A stretch of 51,676 bases of DNA from an uncultured Porphyromonadaceae bacterium (GCA_900545915.1 URAV01000026.1:1-51676); one strand, 5' to 3'. Shown: positions 43,461 to 51,655, counted from the first letter of the stretch. Notes: a model not told the origin generated them from the sequence alone. Numbers and translations: made by a program.

Positions 43461-46298
43461 TCAAAACTTTAAAGAAAGACTTAGTGAGACCGATCTTCCG
43501 GGCGTATATTTCCGGGTAACCTGTTCCCGTTCTTGTTTTACTCCATCGATCGTCGTAGTGGGAAATTGTTTCATGATAACCGGCTGTGCCAGAATATCCT
43601 TGATCCCCAGTTTCAAAGAAATCATCTTCCCGAATGTCTTGTTTACGGTCAAGTCAAGAACATTACGAGGCATCTCGTATGCATCAGGGACATCATAGTC
43701 GCTGTTTCCATCGACAGAGGTGGATTTTCCGACCCCGACAATGCGTTTGCCGATAATGTTATACAATAAACTTGCCGATAATCCGATCTTTTCGGAAGAC
43801 GTATAATAAAGTCCGGCATTCACGATATACGGAGACTGACCTTGCAGAGGGCGGTCTTTCTCTTTTACCAACCCTTCTTCGCTAAATTTTACACGGCTCT
43901 TTACCCATGCCGCATTAAGGACTAAAGTCAAGTCGGGGACATTGATAAAGTCGAGAGACTTCCGGATATCTACTTCAACTCCGGTTGTATAAGCGCTACG
44001 GGCATTTTCATAGCTGTAACGATAACTTCCGCCCATATCGATGAAGTTCCATTCTATCGGATTTTTAAAGTTCTTATAAAACAATCCGATACTGACGGTT
44101 TCTCCGGCCGAAGGATAAAGCTCATATCGCAGGTCCACATTATCGATCGTAGCCATTTTCAAATCGGGATTTCCTTGCACTTCGGCAAAAAGCTCAAAAT
44201 CATAATAAACGGCAGGAGAAACTTCACGAAATTCCGGACGGTTGACCGAACGCCCGTATGCCAACCGGACAAGATTTTTATCATTAAAATTGTAAGTCGC
44301 ATTCAACGACGGAAGAACCGATACTTTATCATACTTATATTTTGTCATCAATATCTGTGAAGCACTGATCGCCCGGTCATATTTTATCGACATATTCCAC
44401 CACTCGGCACGCACGCCCAGATTCGCTTGAAACGCACCGAATGGAAATACCCCTTCTACATAAGCGGCCGCAATACTATTCTTTCCGTCATACGCATTCG
44501 ATTTACGTGTCGTCTCCTCTATATAAACTTTATCATAACCAAGCCATTTTTCATTCATCATTTCGGTATAAGGTAAATTTATATAATCTACCCGTTCATC
44601 ACCCGAAAGTCTATCATAGCGATAAATAAATTCTCTCGGTGTATATTCACGCATGCGATATTCACCATATATCCCCGATTTTATCTCAGGATTCCACGAG
44701 TGATCGGAAAAACTTTTTTTATAATCTGCTCCGACCGAAGCAATATGATCGTACAACTTCTGATCATAACGGTTTATCATATCGTTATAAGAGGGTAAAT
44801 CGGGAGTGATTACTTTATCGGCAGGAATTCCTCCGATATTTTTTATAATCCGACGATCAGGTTCCATTTTATTGGCATACGAATAATCGACAGTCCAGTT
44901 CAATGTCTGGGTCATATCCTCATCCAATGTATGCAGTCCGGCAAGCTGCCCCACATAACTTAATCTTGAAGAATATAGCATCTCCGTCTGATTTTCATAA
45001 TACTCTCCGCTTACCGTACTCGTTCCGTAACGTTCTGTAAAACGGTTTTTCCCGATCTGAGAGAAAAGATTCCTGAACTCGAATCGATTTCTCGAATCAA
45101 GAATAAAAGACCAGTTATTCATCGCATTGATTTTCACCTCATTCGTAAACTGATTATCGACATAATTCTTCTCAATAGTAGGTACATCCGCTGTGGCACT
45201 ATATATTCCGTATCGAGTATTCTGCATACCCGGAATTGTCTTGTTTGCATTACTATATCCGAAAGTGAGAATCGTACCGACTTTATCTCCGATTTTCCGA
45301 TTCCATGTCAAATTAAACTTTAAGTCGGGAAGAGGACGAAATGTTTTTACATTCCAATCATTATTAAACCCGTTTTTTGTGTAATAAGTAATTTGAGACG
45401 GATCGGTTATCGATCCCAAATGCGAAGGAAAATCCTTAGATAAAGGTCGTGCACACCGATCGAATCCCAACCATTCGGTCGAAGATGATTTCAACAATGA
45501 AAAATCTTTAAAATGGGTAACTGTATTTATTCCAGTACCGACACTTAACGAGAGAGAATTTTCATCCGGCATATTTTTCGTCGAAATTTTTATAAACCCT
45601 CCGGAGAAATCACCCGGCAATTCTGCTGTCGGGGATTTGATAATCATCATATTGTCAATATTGGAACTGGGTATAATATCGAAAGAAAAAGCTCGGCCGT
45701 CGGCTTCGGAACTCGGTACCGCACCATTATTGATCGACACGTTGTTATACCTTTGAGAAAGCCCCCTTACAATAATAAATCGGTTCTCAATAAGGGAAAT
45801 GCCCGGTACTCTTTTGATAATCTCGGCGGCATCACTGTCTGATGTTTTTATAATCTGTGCAGCCGATATACCTGTAGAAACAGTCAAGGCATTCTTTATA
45901 TTCGAAATCATTGCCGTCTCGGTATTTCGTCTTCTTACCCCTGTAACAACGACTCCGTCAAGTTGCTTATCTTCTGAGACCAAAAAGAAATCGATATTTT
46001 TCGTCTCTCCTTTCTGAAGCATGATAGTCTCTTTATGAACACTATATCCGATAAAACGGCACTCTATTTCCAAAGATTTATTTGCCGGTAAGTTTTTTAA
46101 CAGATACGAACCATCTTCTCCAGATGCTGTCGCAACAGAAGATCCCGCTAATAAAATGGTTGCACCCAATACCGGTTCTCCGGTCTCTTTATCAAATACT
46201 TTACCTGAAATAGTTTGTGCAACCGATGTCGTAGAAGAAAATAGAAAAAAAACTATTACTAAAAAAGAAAGTTGTTTCAATGTAATTCTGTTCATCAT
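43461..46298 (-). CDS. TonB-dependent outer-membrane receptor
   Basis: This is a roughly 945-residue active-transport barrel. The frame is open to 46340, but Met at 46298/46295 precedes a proper signal peptide (LKQLSFLVIVFFLFSSTTSVAQ). The order is: a CarboxypepD_reg-like domain (ISGKVFDKETGEPVLGATI), a plug (MISNIKNALTVSTGISAAQ, VPGISLIENRFIIVRGLSQRYN), and a 22-strand barrel with a C-terminal Phe (SVSLSLSLKF), as needed for BAM assembly. The partner lipoprotein follows. It is not a SusC type, since the SusD partner is missing. Cargo unknown. Confidence 0.93.
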   Translation of the reverse strand: MMNRITLKQLSFLVIVFFLFSSTTSVAQTISGKVFDKETGEPVLGATILLAGSSVATASGEDGSYLLKNLPANKSLEIECRFIGYSVHKETIMLQKGETKNIDFFLVSEDKQLDGVVVTGVRRRNTETAMISNIKNALTVSTGISAAQIIKTSDSDAAEIIKRVPGISLIENRFIIVRGLSQRYNNVSINNGAVPSSEADGRAFSFDIIPSSNIDNMMIIKSPTAELPGDFSGGFIKISTKNMPDENSLSLSVGTGINTVTHFKDFSLLKSSSTEWLGFDRCARPLSKDFPSHLGSITDPSQITYYTKNGFNNDWNVKTFRPLPDLKFNLTWNRKIGDKVGTILTFGYSNANKTIPGMQNTRYGIYSATADVPTIEKNYVDNQFTNEVKINAMNNWSFILDSRNRFEFRNLFSQIGKNRFTERYGTSTVSGEYYENQTEMLYSSRLSYVGQLAGLHTLDEDMTQTLNWTVDYSYANKMEPDRRIIKNIGGIPADKVITPDLPSYNDMINRYDQKLYDHIASVGADYKKSFSDHSWNPEIKSGIYGEYRMREYTPREFIYRYDRLSGDERVDYINLPYTEMMNEKWLGYDKVYIEETTRKSNAYDGKNSIAAAYVEGVFPFGAFQANLGVRAEWWNMSIKYDRAISASQILMTKYKYDKVSVLPSLNATYNFNDKNLVRLAYGRSVNRPEFREVSPAVYYDFELFAEVQGNPDLKMATIDNVDLRYELYPSAGETVSIGLFYKNFKNPIEWNFIDMGGSYRYSYENARSAYTTGVEVDIRKSLDFINVPDLTLVLNAAWVKSRVKFSEEGLVKEKDRPLQGQSPYIVNAGLYYTSSEKIGLSASLLYNIIGKRIVGVGKSTSVDGNSDYDVPDAYEMPRNVLDLTVNKTFGKMISLKLGIKDILAQPVIMKQFPTTTIDGVKQEREQVTRKYTPGRSVSLSLSLKF

Positions 46299-46446
46299 TC
46301 TTGCTTTGTTCTTTTTACGATGCAAATATCCGACACGCAAATTACAAGCTTAATGCAACATGGCTACATTTATTTTATAAAGCCGTAACAATCATATTAC
46401 ACAAATCCGGGAAAATTAGAATAAACAAATTATAAAAAGAATTTTG

Positions 46447-46494
46447 TAACCCTGTTCAAAAAATTATCGGAACAAAAGTTAAACAAGCTCTAAA
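46447..46494. repeat. Short palindrome with repeat-family tips, copy H
   Basis: ACCCTGTTCAAAAAATTATC and GGAACAAAAGTTAAACAAGC (continuing TCT) form a 45-nt inverted pair with tips of the same family. It may be the IS left end plus a nested deletion copy. Confidence 0.45.
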
Positions 46495-46512
46495 AATAGT
46501 GTACCGTATTTT

Positions 46513-47283
46513 AACATAAACTTCTATTTCCCTTATACACCGCTTTTCAAAGTATTTCAAGACTTAATAAAGTATCGAGCAAAAAAGTAACAAAACATTT
46601 TGCTATAGATTTGCGAGAGATATGGAACGTCATTTTTTATATAATTAAAACGGGCTGCCAATGGCGTATGCTTCCCGGTGATTTCGCCCCATGGAAGACA
46701 GTCTGCTATTATTATCGCAAATGGTCTTCCTTGGGAGAGATCGATCTGCTGCTCAATGACTTGAGCGGAAAGGTACGCCTCCGGATGGGGCAAAATCGAG
46801 AAGCCGGTCTCGGAATCATGGACAGCCGGAGCGTCCATTGGGGAGATAACCGCAGTCCCAAGGGCTTTGACGGGAACAAGAAGGTCAAGGGCATCAAAGC
46901 GTCATTTAGCGGTAGACAAAAACGGCTTTCCCTTGGCCGTTATGGTCACTGATGCCGGAGTTCATGACGGGACGGCCTCCTTGACTCTGACCCGTATATT
47001 GAAAGATTCTCTTTCTCCGGTGAAGGTGATCCTTGCCGACGCAGGCTATCAGGGCAAGTTTGCGGAAAGGATCAGGAGGGATACGGGATACAAGGTGGAG
47101 ATAGTGGTGAGCGGAGACAAGAAAAAAGGTTTTAAACCTCTGAAGAAGAGGTGGGTTGTGGAAAGAACATTCGATTGGTTCGACAATTACAGGAGATTAT
47201 GTAGAAACTATGAGAGGGCTATTGAAACTGTGGAGATCGTGGTCAAAATTTCGGCTATTAGATTATTGTTGAATAAAATTTAA
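46513..47283 (+). pseudogene. IS5-family transposase, frameshifted
   Basis: Three frames together give a complete DDE transposase. Frame one (46513-46590) encodes NINFYFPYTPLFKVFQDLI and lacks an ATG (ATA at 46516). It runs into the slippery heptamer A-AAA-AAG at 46581-46587, and a -1 shift there continues into DLREIWNVIFYIIKTGCQW (to 46952). The segment around NRSPKGFDGNKKVKGIK must then change frame again near 46898, where skipping one base gives IKRHLAVDKNGFPLAVMVTD (46867-47283). DDE residues: the Asp of GIMDS, the Asp of ILADAGYQG, and the Glu of VVERTFDWF. The first shift could be programmed; the second looks like a mutation. Confidence 0.8.
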
Positions 47284-47291
47284 ACTGGCTC

Positions 47292-47492
47292 TTAGCCTTT
47301 AGGTATATAGAACTCACAGTTAGGAAGTAGAGGTTTTAGAATATCAACGACGACTTCGGCAGCTACGTCTTGGAGAACTTTCCAGGCAGTTACATACTCT
47401 TCAGTACCTGATGTTAAATGCAACAATTTTTCAGAAACAGCATTTCTGATCGCTTCTGAATTATTGTCGATAATACTTTTGATGTCAGTCAT
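47292..47492 (-). CDS. Small hypothetical protein, C-terminus cut by the IS
   Basis: This 66-residue protein of no recognised family is acidic and helical (MTDIKSIIDNNSEAIRNAV, KVLQDVAAEVVVDILKPLLP). The TAA stop lies inside the right terminal sequence of the IS (CTAAGAGCC), so the original reading frame probably went further and was truncated. It shares its strand with the XRE regulator at 47561-47773, 68 bp upstream, and may be in its operon. Confidence 0.55.
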   Translation of the reverse strand: MTDIKSIIDNNSEAIRNAVSEKLLHLTSGTEEYVTAWKVLQDVAAEVVVDILKPLLPNCEFYIPKG

Positions 47493-47560
47493 AATGCGAT
47501 TTTAGTTTTATGAAGTATAATAAGGTCACGAATATCAACGTGAAAAGTATTTGATAATGG

Positions 47561-47773
47561 TTAGAACAAGAACAACTCCGATATGCTAATTTTTAACGCC
47601 TTTGCAATTTTTTCAATATTCACAAGCGTTACGTTGTTTTCTGCTCTTTCTATCATGCCAATATATGTACGATGCAATCCTGCTTCCTCAGCCAACTGCT
47701 CTTGAGACAATTTCAATTCTTTTCGCCTCATCTGCACCTTGCGTCCAAACGAAACTAAAATTTCGTGTTTCAT
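47561..47773 (-). CDS. XRE-family transcriptional regulator (C-protein-like)
   Basis: This 70-residue one-domain Cro/C1 helix-turn-helix protein reads FGRKVQMRRKELKLSQEQLAEEAGLHRTYIGMIERAENNVTLVNIEKIAKALKISISELF. The frame is open to 47809, but the Met at 47773 gives the usual family length and leaves room for the promoter. The size and sequence resemble controller (C) proteins of restriction-modification systems and phage repressors. Its promoter is framed by a perfect 13-bp inverted repeat, which suggests autoregulation. Confidence 0.85.
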   Translation of the reverse strand: MKHEILVSFGRKVQMRRKELKLSQEQLAEEAGLHRTYIGMIERAENNVTLVNIEKIAKALKISISELFLF

Positions 47774-47792
47774 GTTGATAGATTTTAACTCA

Positions 47793-47851
47793 CTAATTAT
47801 AGTATACAAATTTATAAGAGTACAGCCGATATTTCAACATACTATAATTAG
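47793..47851 (-). promoter_or_regulatory. Promoter bracketed by perfect inverted repeat (XRE operator)
   Basis: CTAATTATAGTAT (about 47793-47805) and ATACTATAATTAG (47839-47851) are exact inverted copies. Between them, on the reverse strand, lie a -33 TTG and the -7 TAAATTTG (47815-47808) with a 20-bp spacer. One half-site covers the upstream promoter edge and the other the transcription start. Confidence 0.7.
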
Positions 47852-47860
47852 CATAAATAT

Positions 47861-48023
47861 TAGGACATGTTTAAATTTTACACAAACATTTTTTGAAAAT
47901 CTTTTAGGGATGCTTTTTCGATTCCGATGAAGAATATAACGGGCTTCATGGCGTATACAATCAAAAGGAGAATTAAGAAGTTTGAATATATAATTTTATC
48001 AGAAAATTTAAACAGACTCTAAA
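47861..48023. repeat. Palindromic intergenic repeat, copy I (diverged)
   Basis: The tips TTAGGACATGTTTAAATTTT and AAATTTAAACAGACTCTAAA are inverted. Near the centre GATGAAG and CTTCATGG form a stem. About 160 nt with no gene inside. The interior is unlike copy A. Confidence 0.65.
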
Positions 48024-48043
48024 TCAAGAAAACTCATAACGAC

Positions 48044-48076
48044 TACAAAACAAGAAAGCAGCCCATAACAGGCTGC
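48044..48076 (-). terminator. Terminator downstream of the SEFIR gene
   Basis: Reverse-strand hairpin GCAGCC-TGTTATG-GGCTGC followed by TTTCTTGTTTTG. It lies about 250 bp past the SEFIR stop. The stretch between (48077-48327) contains a GC-rich patch at about 48200-48240 (GCACC...GGGCTAGTGC) that I cannot assign. Confidence 0.6.
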
Positions 48077-48327
48077 CTCACATATCATAATTCCTACTTT
48101 AATTATGCATCAAAAGAGATTAATACTCCTCCTCGTTGAAGAAATTAATTCACATTAATTTTCAATTAGTTATATAAATAAAGTTACCGTTTAGCCAAAC
48201 AAACTGCACCGTCTGAGGCGGGCTAGTGCCATTGACAAGTAATCGGACAAACAATTTACATTCTTAACCATGTGTCTATATCCTTGTAAATAGACCTTTG
48301 CTATTTTACATTTTACTAAGTAATCAT

Positions 48328-49803
48328 CTATCTCCATCTACCGTATTTCTTATAATACTCTTCTCCTTCATTATAGGTTTGTTCGAAAACCGTATATTTA
48401 CCTTCAAATAGCCCTTGCTTTAATGGCTCCCACTGATCTTTCCGCTCCTTTGCTGCATTGTAAAACAAAGTATAAAAATTATCTTGCATCCTAAAGAATT
48501 CGACACGTTTAAGCACAAAAAGCCCTGTTGTAAAGTCATTCTGATGCATTAATCCACATTGATAATGATGATATAATAGGGAAAATAAGTGCTCCCAAGC
48601 ACAATAAATGCACCTAAAATCTTCCATATCAATTGTATATTCTTTAAATAAAGGATATAATTTCCTCCACAACAGTTCGCTAAATGGATAAATCCATGTA
48701 GAACCCATATAGATATTCAAGACATCTGCTCTCCAATGACAAGTGCCAGCTAAAAATGCTAAACTGAAACCATAGCTAGGGCTAAACACATTACCTGCTG
48801 GCACTTTTGTTTTAAATATCACATTCAGTAGCTGAAAATAGCTAAATTTTATACAAGCAACACCGATGGTGTATAATAAGAATGTTGCCGCAAGCAAATG
48901 TAGATAATTTGTGCCTTCTGTTGTTATTTCTCCGTTAACAAATGGCTTCATACATAATTTTAACACTGCATCAACAAATAATTGCTGCTGCTTCAAATCT
49001 CCATATCTCACCACAATTATAGACGCTGCCATCAGTTTCTCTACTGCTTTGAAATGTATTTCTTGGTATTGAGAAAACAACTCTGGCGTAATGGAGAAAT
49101 GATAATTAGAGTTTACTTGTATAGTTTCATAGGCACGTTTTGTTTCTCCTTCTATGAGTTCTGTATAAGCTATTTCACTGTGTGGTGTTGATAATAATCG
49201 CTTTACTTCTTCAACAAATTGGTCACAAGAAAGTTCTTTAAGAGACTTTTGAGATGGAATGATTGTAGAAGCCAGAGTAAATTCTGGTTTAGGCCCTAAA
49301 GCAGGAGCTGCATTCAAAGGATTATTCCATAATTCAGCAGCTAAAATATGTAGGTTCGTTTCATATTGAGCATCTTCCCTCATATCATATCCAGTTCGAG
49401 TTTCAATTAAAGACCTAAAAGAAGTATCAAATTTCCCTATACGTAAAACTGGAATAAACTTGCTAGAACCCATCTTGTGATATAGTTCTGCAGAAATCAA
49501 TTGATCCTCGTACTTTGCCCCACCGTCATATTTTTCGGATTTTTCCTTGTAAGCTGGTGTACCTATTAGAATAACCCTATCGGCAATCTCTATCCCTTTG
49601 TTCATAAATTGAATCAAGTCATAGCCTCCTCTATTATATTGGTCAAGTAAAGTATTAACAGCATACTTTGTTCGTAAATCGTCAGAAAGTTTACGAACCC
49701 AAGATTTATGATCTTCGCTGTCCCAAGAATAGCTAATAAAAACAACGGGATGATCTTTCACCAAATCATCGAACTGTGAAGGTATGTCGGAAAAATTACT
49801 CAT
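48328..49803 (-). CDS. SEFIR-domain protein, candidate anti-phage effector
   Basis: In this 491-residue protein residues about 15-150 form a SEFIR (TIR-like) domain: VFISYSWDSEDHKSWVRKLSDDL, then LLDQYNRGGYDL and RVILIGTPAYKEKSE, and a late FIPVLRIGKF strand. The remaining 340 residues are helical, with no family I recognise, and contain an aromatic-rich segment (YHHYQCGLMHQNDF). Bacterial SEFIR proteins include a single-gene anti-phage system that triggers cell death, by analogy with TIR NADases; this is knowledge of the family, not seen here. It has its own promoter and terminator. Neighbours are XRE regulators and a nuclease, so this is a defence-like region. Confidence 0.85.
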   Translation of the reverse strand: MSNFSDIPSQFDDLVKDHPVVFISYSWDSEDHKSWVRKLSDDLRTKYAVNTLLDQYNRGGYDLIQFMNKGIEIADRVILIGTPAYKEKSEKYDGGAKYEDQLISAELYHKMGSSKFIPVLRIGKFDTSFRSLIETRTGYDMREDAQYETNLHILAAELWNNPLNAAPALGPKPEFTLASTIIPSQKSLKELSCDQFVEEVKRLLSTPHSEIAYTELIEGETKRAYETIQVNSNYHFSITPELFSQYQEIHFKAVEKLMAASIIVVRYGDLKQQQLFVDAVLKLCMKPFVNGEITTEGTNYLHLLAATFLLYTIGVACIKFSYFQLLNVIFKTKVPAGNVFSPSYGFSLAFLAGTCHWRADVLNIYMGSTWIYPFSELLWRKLYPLFKEYTIDMEDFRCIYCAWEHLFSLLYHHYQCGLMHQNDFTTGLFVLKRVEFFRMQDNFYTLFYNAAKERKDQWEPLKQGLFEGKYTVFEQTYNEGEEYYKKYGRWR

Positions 49804-49973
49804 GATTTAATACATCATTTGCTCTTATGTAATATAAACGCAAATCTACATGGCTTTTCATGTATACTGCTATTGCGTGCAAAAATAGAATTTATTTTTG
49901 ATGTAAAACGCAAAACATTAAAATAATAAAGGAAATATTTTTCATTATATCCTCAGAATATTTGAACTATTAT

Positions 49974-49981
49974 TATCTTTG
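49974..49981 (+). promoter_or_regulatory. -7 promoter element of the XRE-DUF1016 operon
   Basis: TATCTTTG matches TAnnTTTG 27 bases before the ATG at 50008. A clear -33 is not visible. Confidence 0.45.
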
Positions 49982-50007
49982 TCCACGTACAGATAAAGTT
50001 ATAACGC

Positions 50008-50214
50008 ATGGGGAAAGATATGAATCGCTTGAAAGTGGTGTTGGCGGAAACGAAACGCACCAACAGATGGCTAGCAGAACAATTGGGAAAAGATCAAGCT
50101 ACGGTTTCTAAATGGTGTACTAACACCAGTCAACCGAGTCTTGGAACGCTATTCCAAATAGCAGAATGTTTAGGCGTTAAAGTACAAGATTTGATAAGTA
50201 AAGATTATGAGTAA
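50008..50214 (+). CDS. XRE-family helix-turn-helix regulator
   Basis: This 68-residue single-domain Cro/C1 regulator reads TKRTNRWLAEQLGKDQATVSKWCTNTSQPSLGTLFQIAECLGVKVQDLI. The Met at codon 5 is an alternative start. It overlaps the DUF1016 gene start by 8 bp, so the pair is coupled. In such pairs the XRE protein likely represses the operon. Whether it also neutralises the nuclease, like an antitoxin, is open. Confidence 0.85.
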   Translation: MGKDMNRLKVVLAETKRTNRWLAEQLGKDQATVSKWCTNTSQPSLGTLFQIAECLGVKVQDLISKDYE

Positions 50215-51325
50215 AATACAAAATATAGATAACCAAATCATAGCAGATGTCGCAGAACGCATCGAGCGATTGATTACGAATGCACGAGCAAATGTTGCAC
50301 GAGCAATCAACATTACCGAAGTCATCACTAAATATGAAATAGGACGCACTATTGTAAATGTCATACAGGGCGGGGAAGAACGTGCAACATACGGCAAGCA
50401 ACTATTAAAAGGTGTCTCAAAAATACTAACCGAGCGATTGGGTGATGGTTGGTCTGTAGAGACATTAAAAAGATGCCGCAAATTTTTCACAATATTCTCT
50501 ACAAAAGAAATTGGCACAACAGTGATGACCCAATCTTCAGACAGCAATTCGGTCAACAGTGTTGACCAAATTCAAAAAATTACCGAAAGGCCCATAAAAT
50601 CAACCGAGAAATATTCGTTTACGCTCTCATGGTCTCACTATTTGGTGCTTATGCGCATTGAATCCGATGAGGAACGCAGATTTTATGAAATCGAGGCTCA
50701 AAAGCAGAATTGGAGTGTGAGGCAACTGCAACGGCAGTATAATTCAAGTCTATATGAACGATTGGCTATTAGCAAAGACAAAGACTCGATTATGCGTTTA
50801 GCTCAAGAAGGACAAACAATCAATAAACCAGACGACATCATAAAAAACCCGCTGACATTGGAGTTCTTGGGACTTAAATCAGATGCGTCATACTCTGAAA
50901 CCAAGTTAGAAAATGCCATAATCGGCAAAATGCAGCATTTTTTATTGGAGTTGGGTAAAGGTTTCTTGTTTGAAGCACGCCAGAAACGATTTACTTTCGA
51001 TGAAGAAAATTTCTATGTTGACTTGGTTTTTTATAACCGACTTCTGCAATGCTATGTACTTATTGACTTGAAAGTAGACAAGTTGGCTCATCAGGATTTA
51101 GGACAAATGCAGATGTATGTCAATTACTATGACAGATATGTCAAGCAAGATTTTGAAAAACCGACGATCGGAATTTTGCTTTGCAAAGAAAAGAAAGACG
51201 CACTGGTAGAACTTACTTTACCGAAAGATTCCAATATCTATGCGCAACAATATGCCTTATATCTTCCTGATAAACAATTATTAAAAGAAAAATTAAAAGA
51301 GTGGTTAGAGGAGCAAGAGGAATAA
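50207..51325 (+). CDS. DUF1016/YhcG-family PD-(D/E)XK nuclease
   Basis: This 372-residue protein has an N-terminal DUF1016 helical domain (EVITKYEIGRTIVNVIQGGEERATYGKQLL, residues about 40-75; LSWSHYLVLMRIESDEERRFYEIEA, about 140-165). A C-terminal PD-(D/E)XK nuclease fold follows: GKGFLFEARQKRFTF, then D in FYVDLVFYN and DLK in YVLIDLKVDKLA. A helical tail QDLGQMQMYVNYYD completes it. The family often neighbours restriction-modification and other mobile defence genes. Here a broken R-M gene start lies 45 bp downstream. The nuclease motif appears intact. Confidence 0.9.
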   Translation: MSKIQNIDNQIIADVAERIERLITNARANVARAINITEVITKYEIGRTIVNVIQGGEERATYGKQLLKGVSKILTERLGDGWSVETLKRCRKFFTIFSTKEIGTTVMTQSSDSNSVNSVDQIQKITERPIKSTEKYSFTLSWSHYLVLMRIESDEERRFYEIEAQKQNWSVRQLQRQYNSSLYERLAISKDKDSIMRLAQEGQTINKPDDIIKNPLTLEFLGLKSDASYSETKLENAIIGKMQHFLLELGKGFLFEARQKRFTFDEENFYVDLVFYNRLLQCYVLIDLKVDKLAHQDLGQMQMYVNYYDRYVKQDFEKPTIGILLCKEKKDALVELTLPKDSNIYAQQYALYLPDKQLLKEKLKEWLEEQEE

Positions 51326-51370
51326 AATCACAGTTTACTTGAAATATAGAATTTACTGAAAACAAATATT

Positions 51371-51442
51371 ATGTCCGAACTTACGATAACAAAGTCATTG
51401 AATAAAGCATACCGCCAGGTAAGCGGCGAGAGCCGCACCTGA
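51371..51442 (+). pseudogene. Truncated start of a restriction-modification methylase-type gene
   Basis: Only the first about 16 codons are family-like: MSELTITKSLNKAYRQV, the N-terminus I associate with Eco57I/BREX-like N6-adenine methylase-nuclease proteins. It then goes off into SGESRT and a TGA. It is 45 bp after the DUF1016 stop, as expected for a third operon gene. The junction is at about 51418. The identification rests on a short stretch, so it is tentative. Confidence 0.4.
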
Positions 51443-51655
51443 AATCAATGTTATAATAGTACCCCAAAACGTTGTAGAGCCAGTATTGTCTCTATCAATC
51501 GGATTGATCACACCGACTCCGACCAGCAATAGCGTACCGGCAAACAAGGTAATTGCGCTTGATCACAGAATTAGTCTTGCATGCCTTTTGAAAGCAAATG
51601 ACAATGCAAGAACGATAATACAAAGACCTATAACCAAGAATATTATTTGTAGCAT
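51395..51655 (-). pseudogene. Small two-TM membrane protein with in-frame stop
   Basis: Reading the reverse strand from the ATG at 51655 gives MLQIIFLVIGLCIIVLALSF, then KRHARLIL, a TGA, then the same frame continues SSAITLFAGTLLLVGVGVIN and IITLISGAALAAYLAVCF to a stop at 51395. A TGG-to-TGA change (Trp to stop) would explain the break. About 86 residues in total, with three hydrophobic stretches. No family recognised. The two halves share one frame, which argues for a nonsense mutation rather than chance ORFs. Confidence 0.5.

Larger units (their letters stand above)
46447..47295 (+). mobile_element. Degenerate IS5-family (IS427-like) insertion sequence
   Basis: About 849 bp. The right end reads inward CTAAGAGCCAGTTTAAATTT. 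A weaker matching left end is ACCCTGTTCAAAAAATTAT at about 46449. A second tip-like sequence (AAAGTTAAACAAGCTCTAAA, to about 46494) lies just inside the left end, so a small palindrome is embedded there. The transposase needs two frame changes. I could not identify a target duplication. The right end abuts and truncates the gene at 47292-47492. Confidence 0.65.

Noticed and set aside
39486..46298. Polysaccharide utilisation locus (SusC/SusD type)
   Set aside because: There is no SusD-like gene. The TonB receptor lacks SusC features, and GH92 is separated by a terminator.
48077..48327. Small gene or att site in the GC-rich patch
   Set aside because: A short GC-rich stretch with partial pairing is present, but no frame, integrase or duplicated core supports a gene or attachment site.
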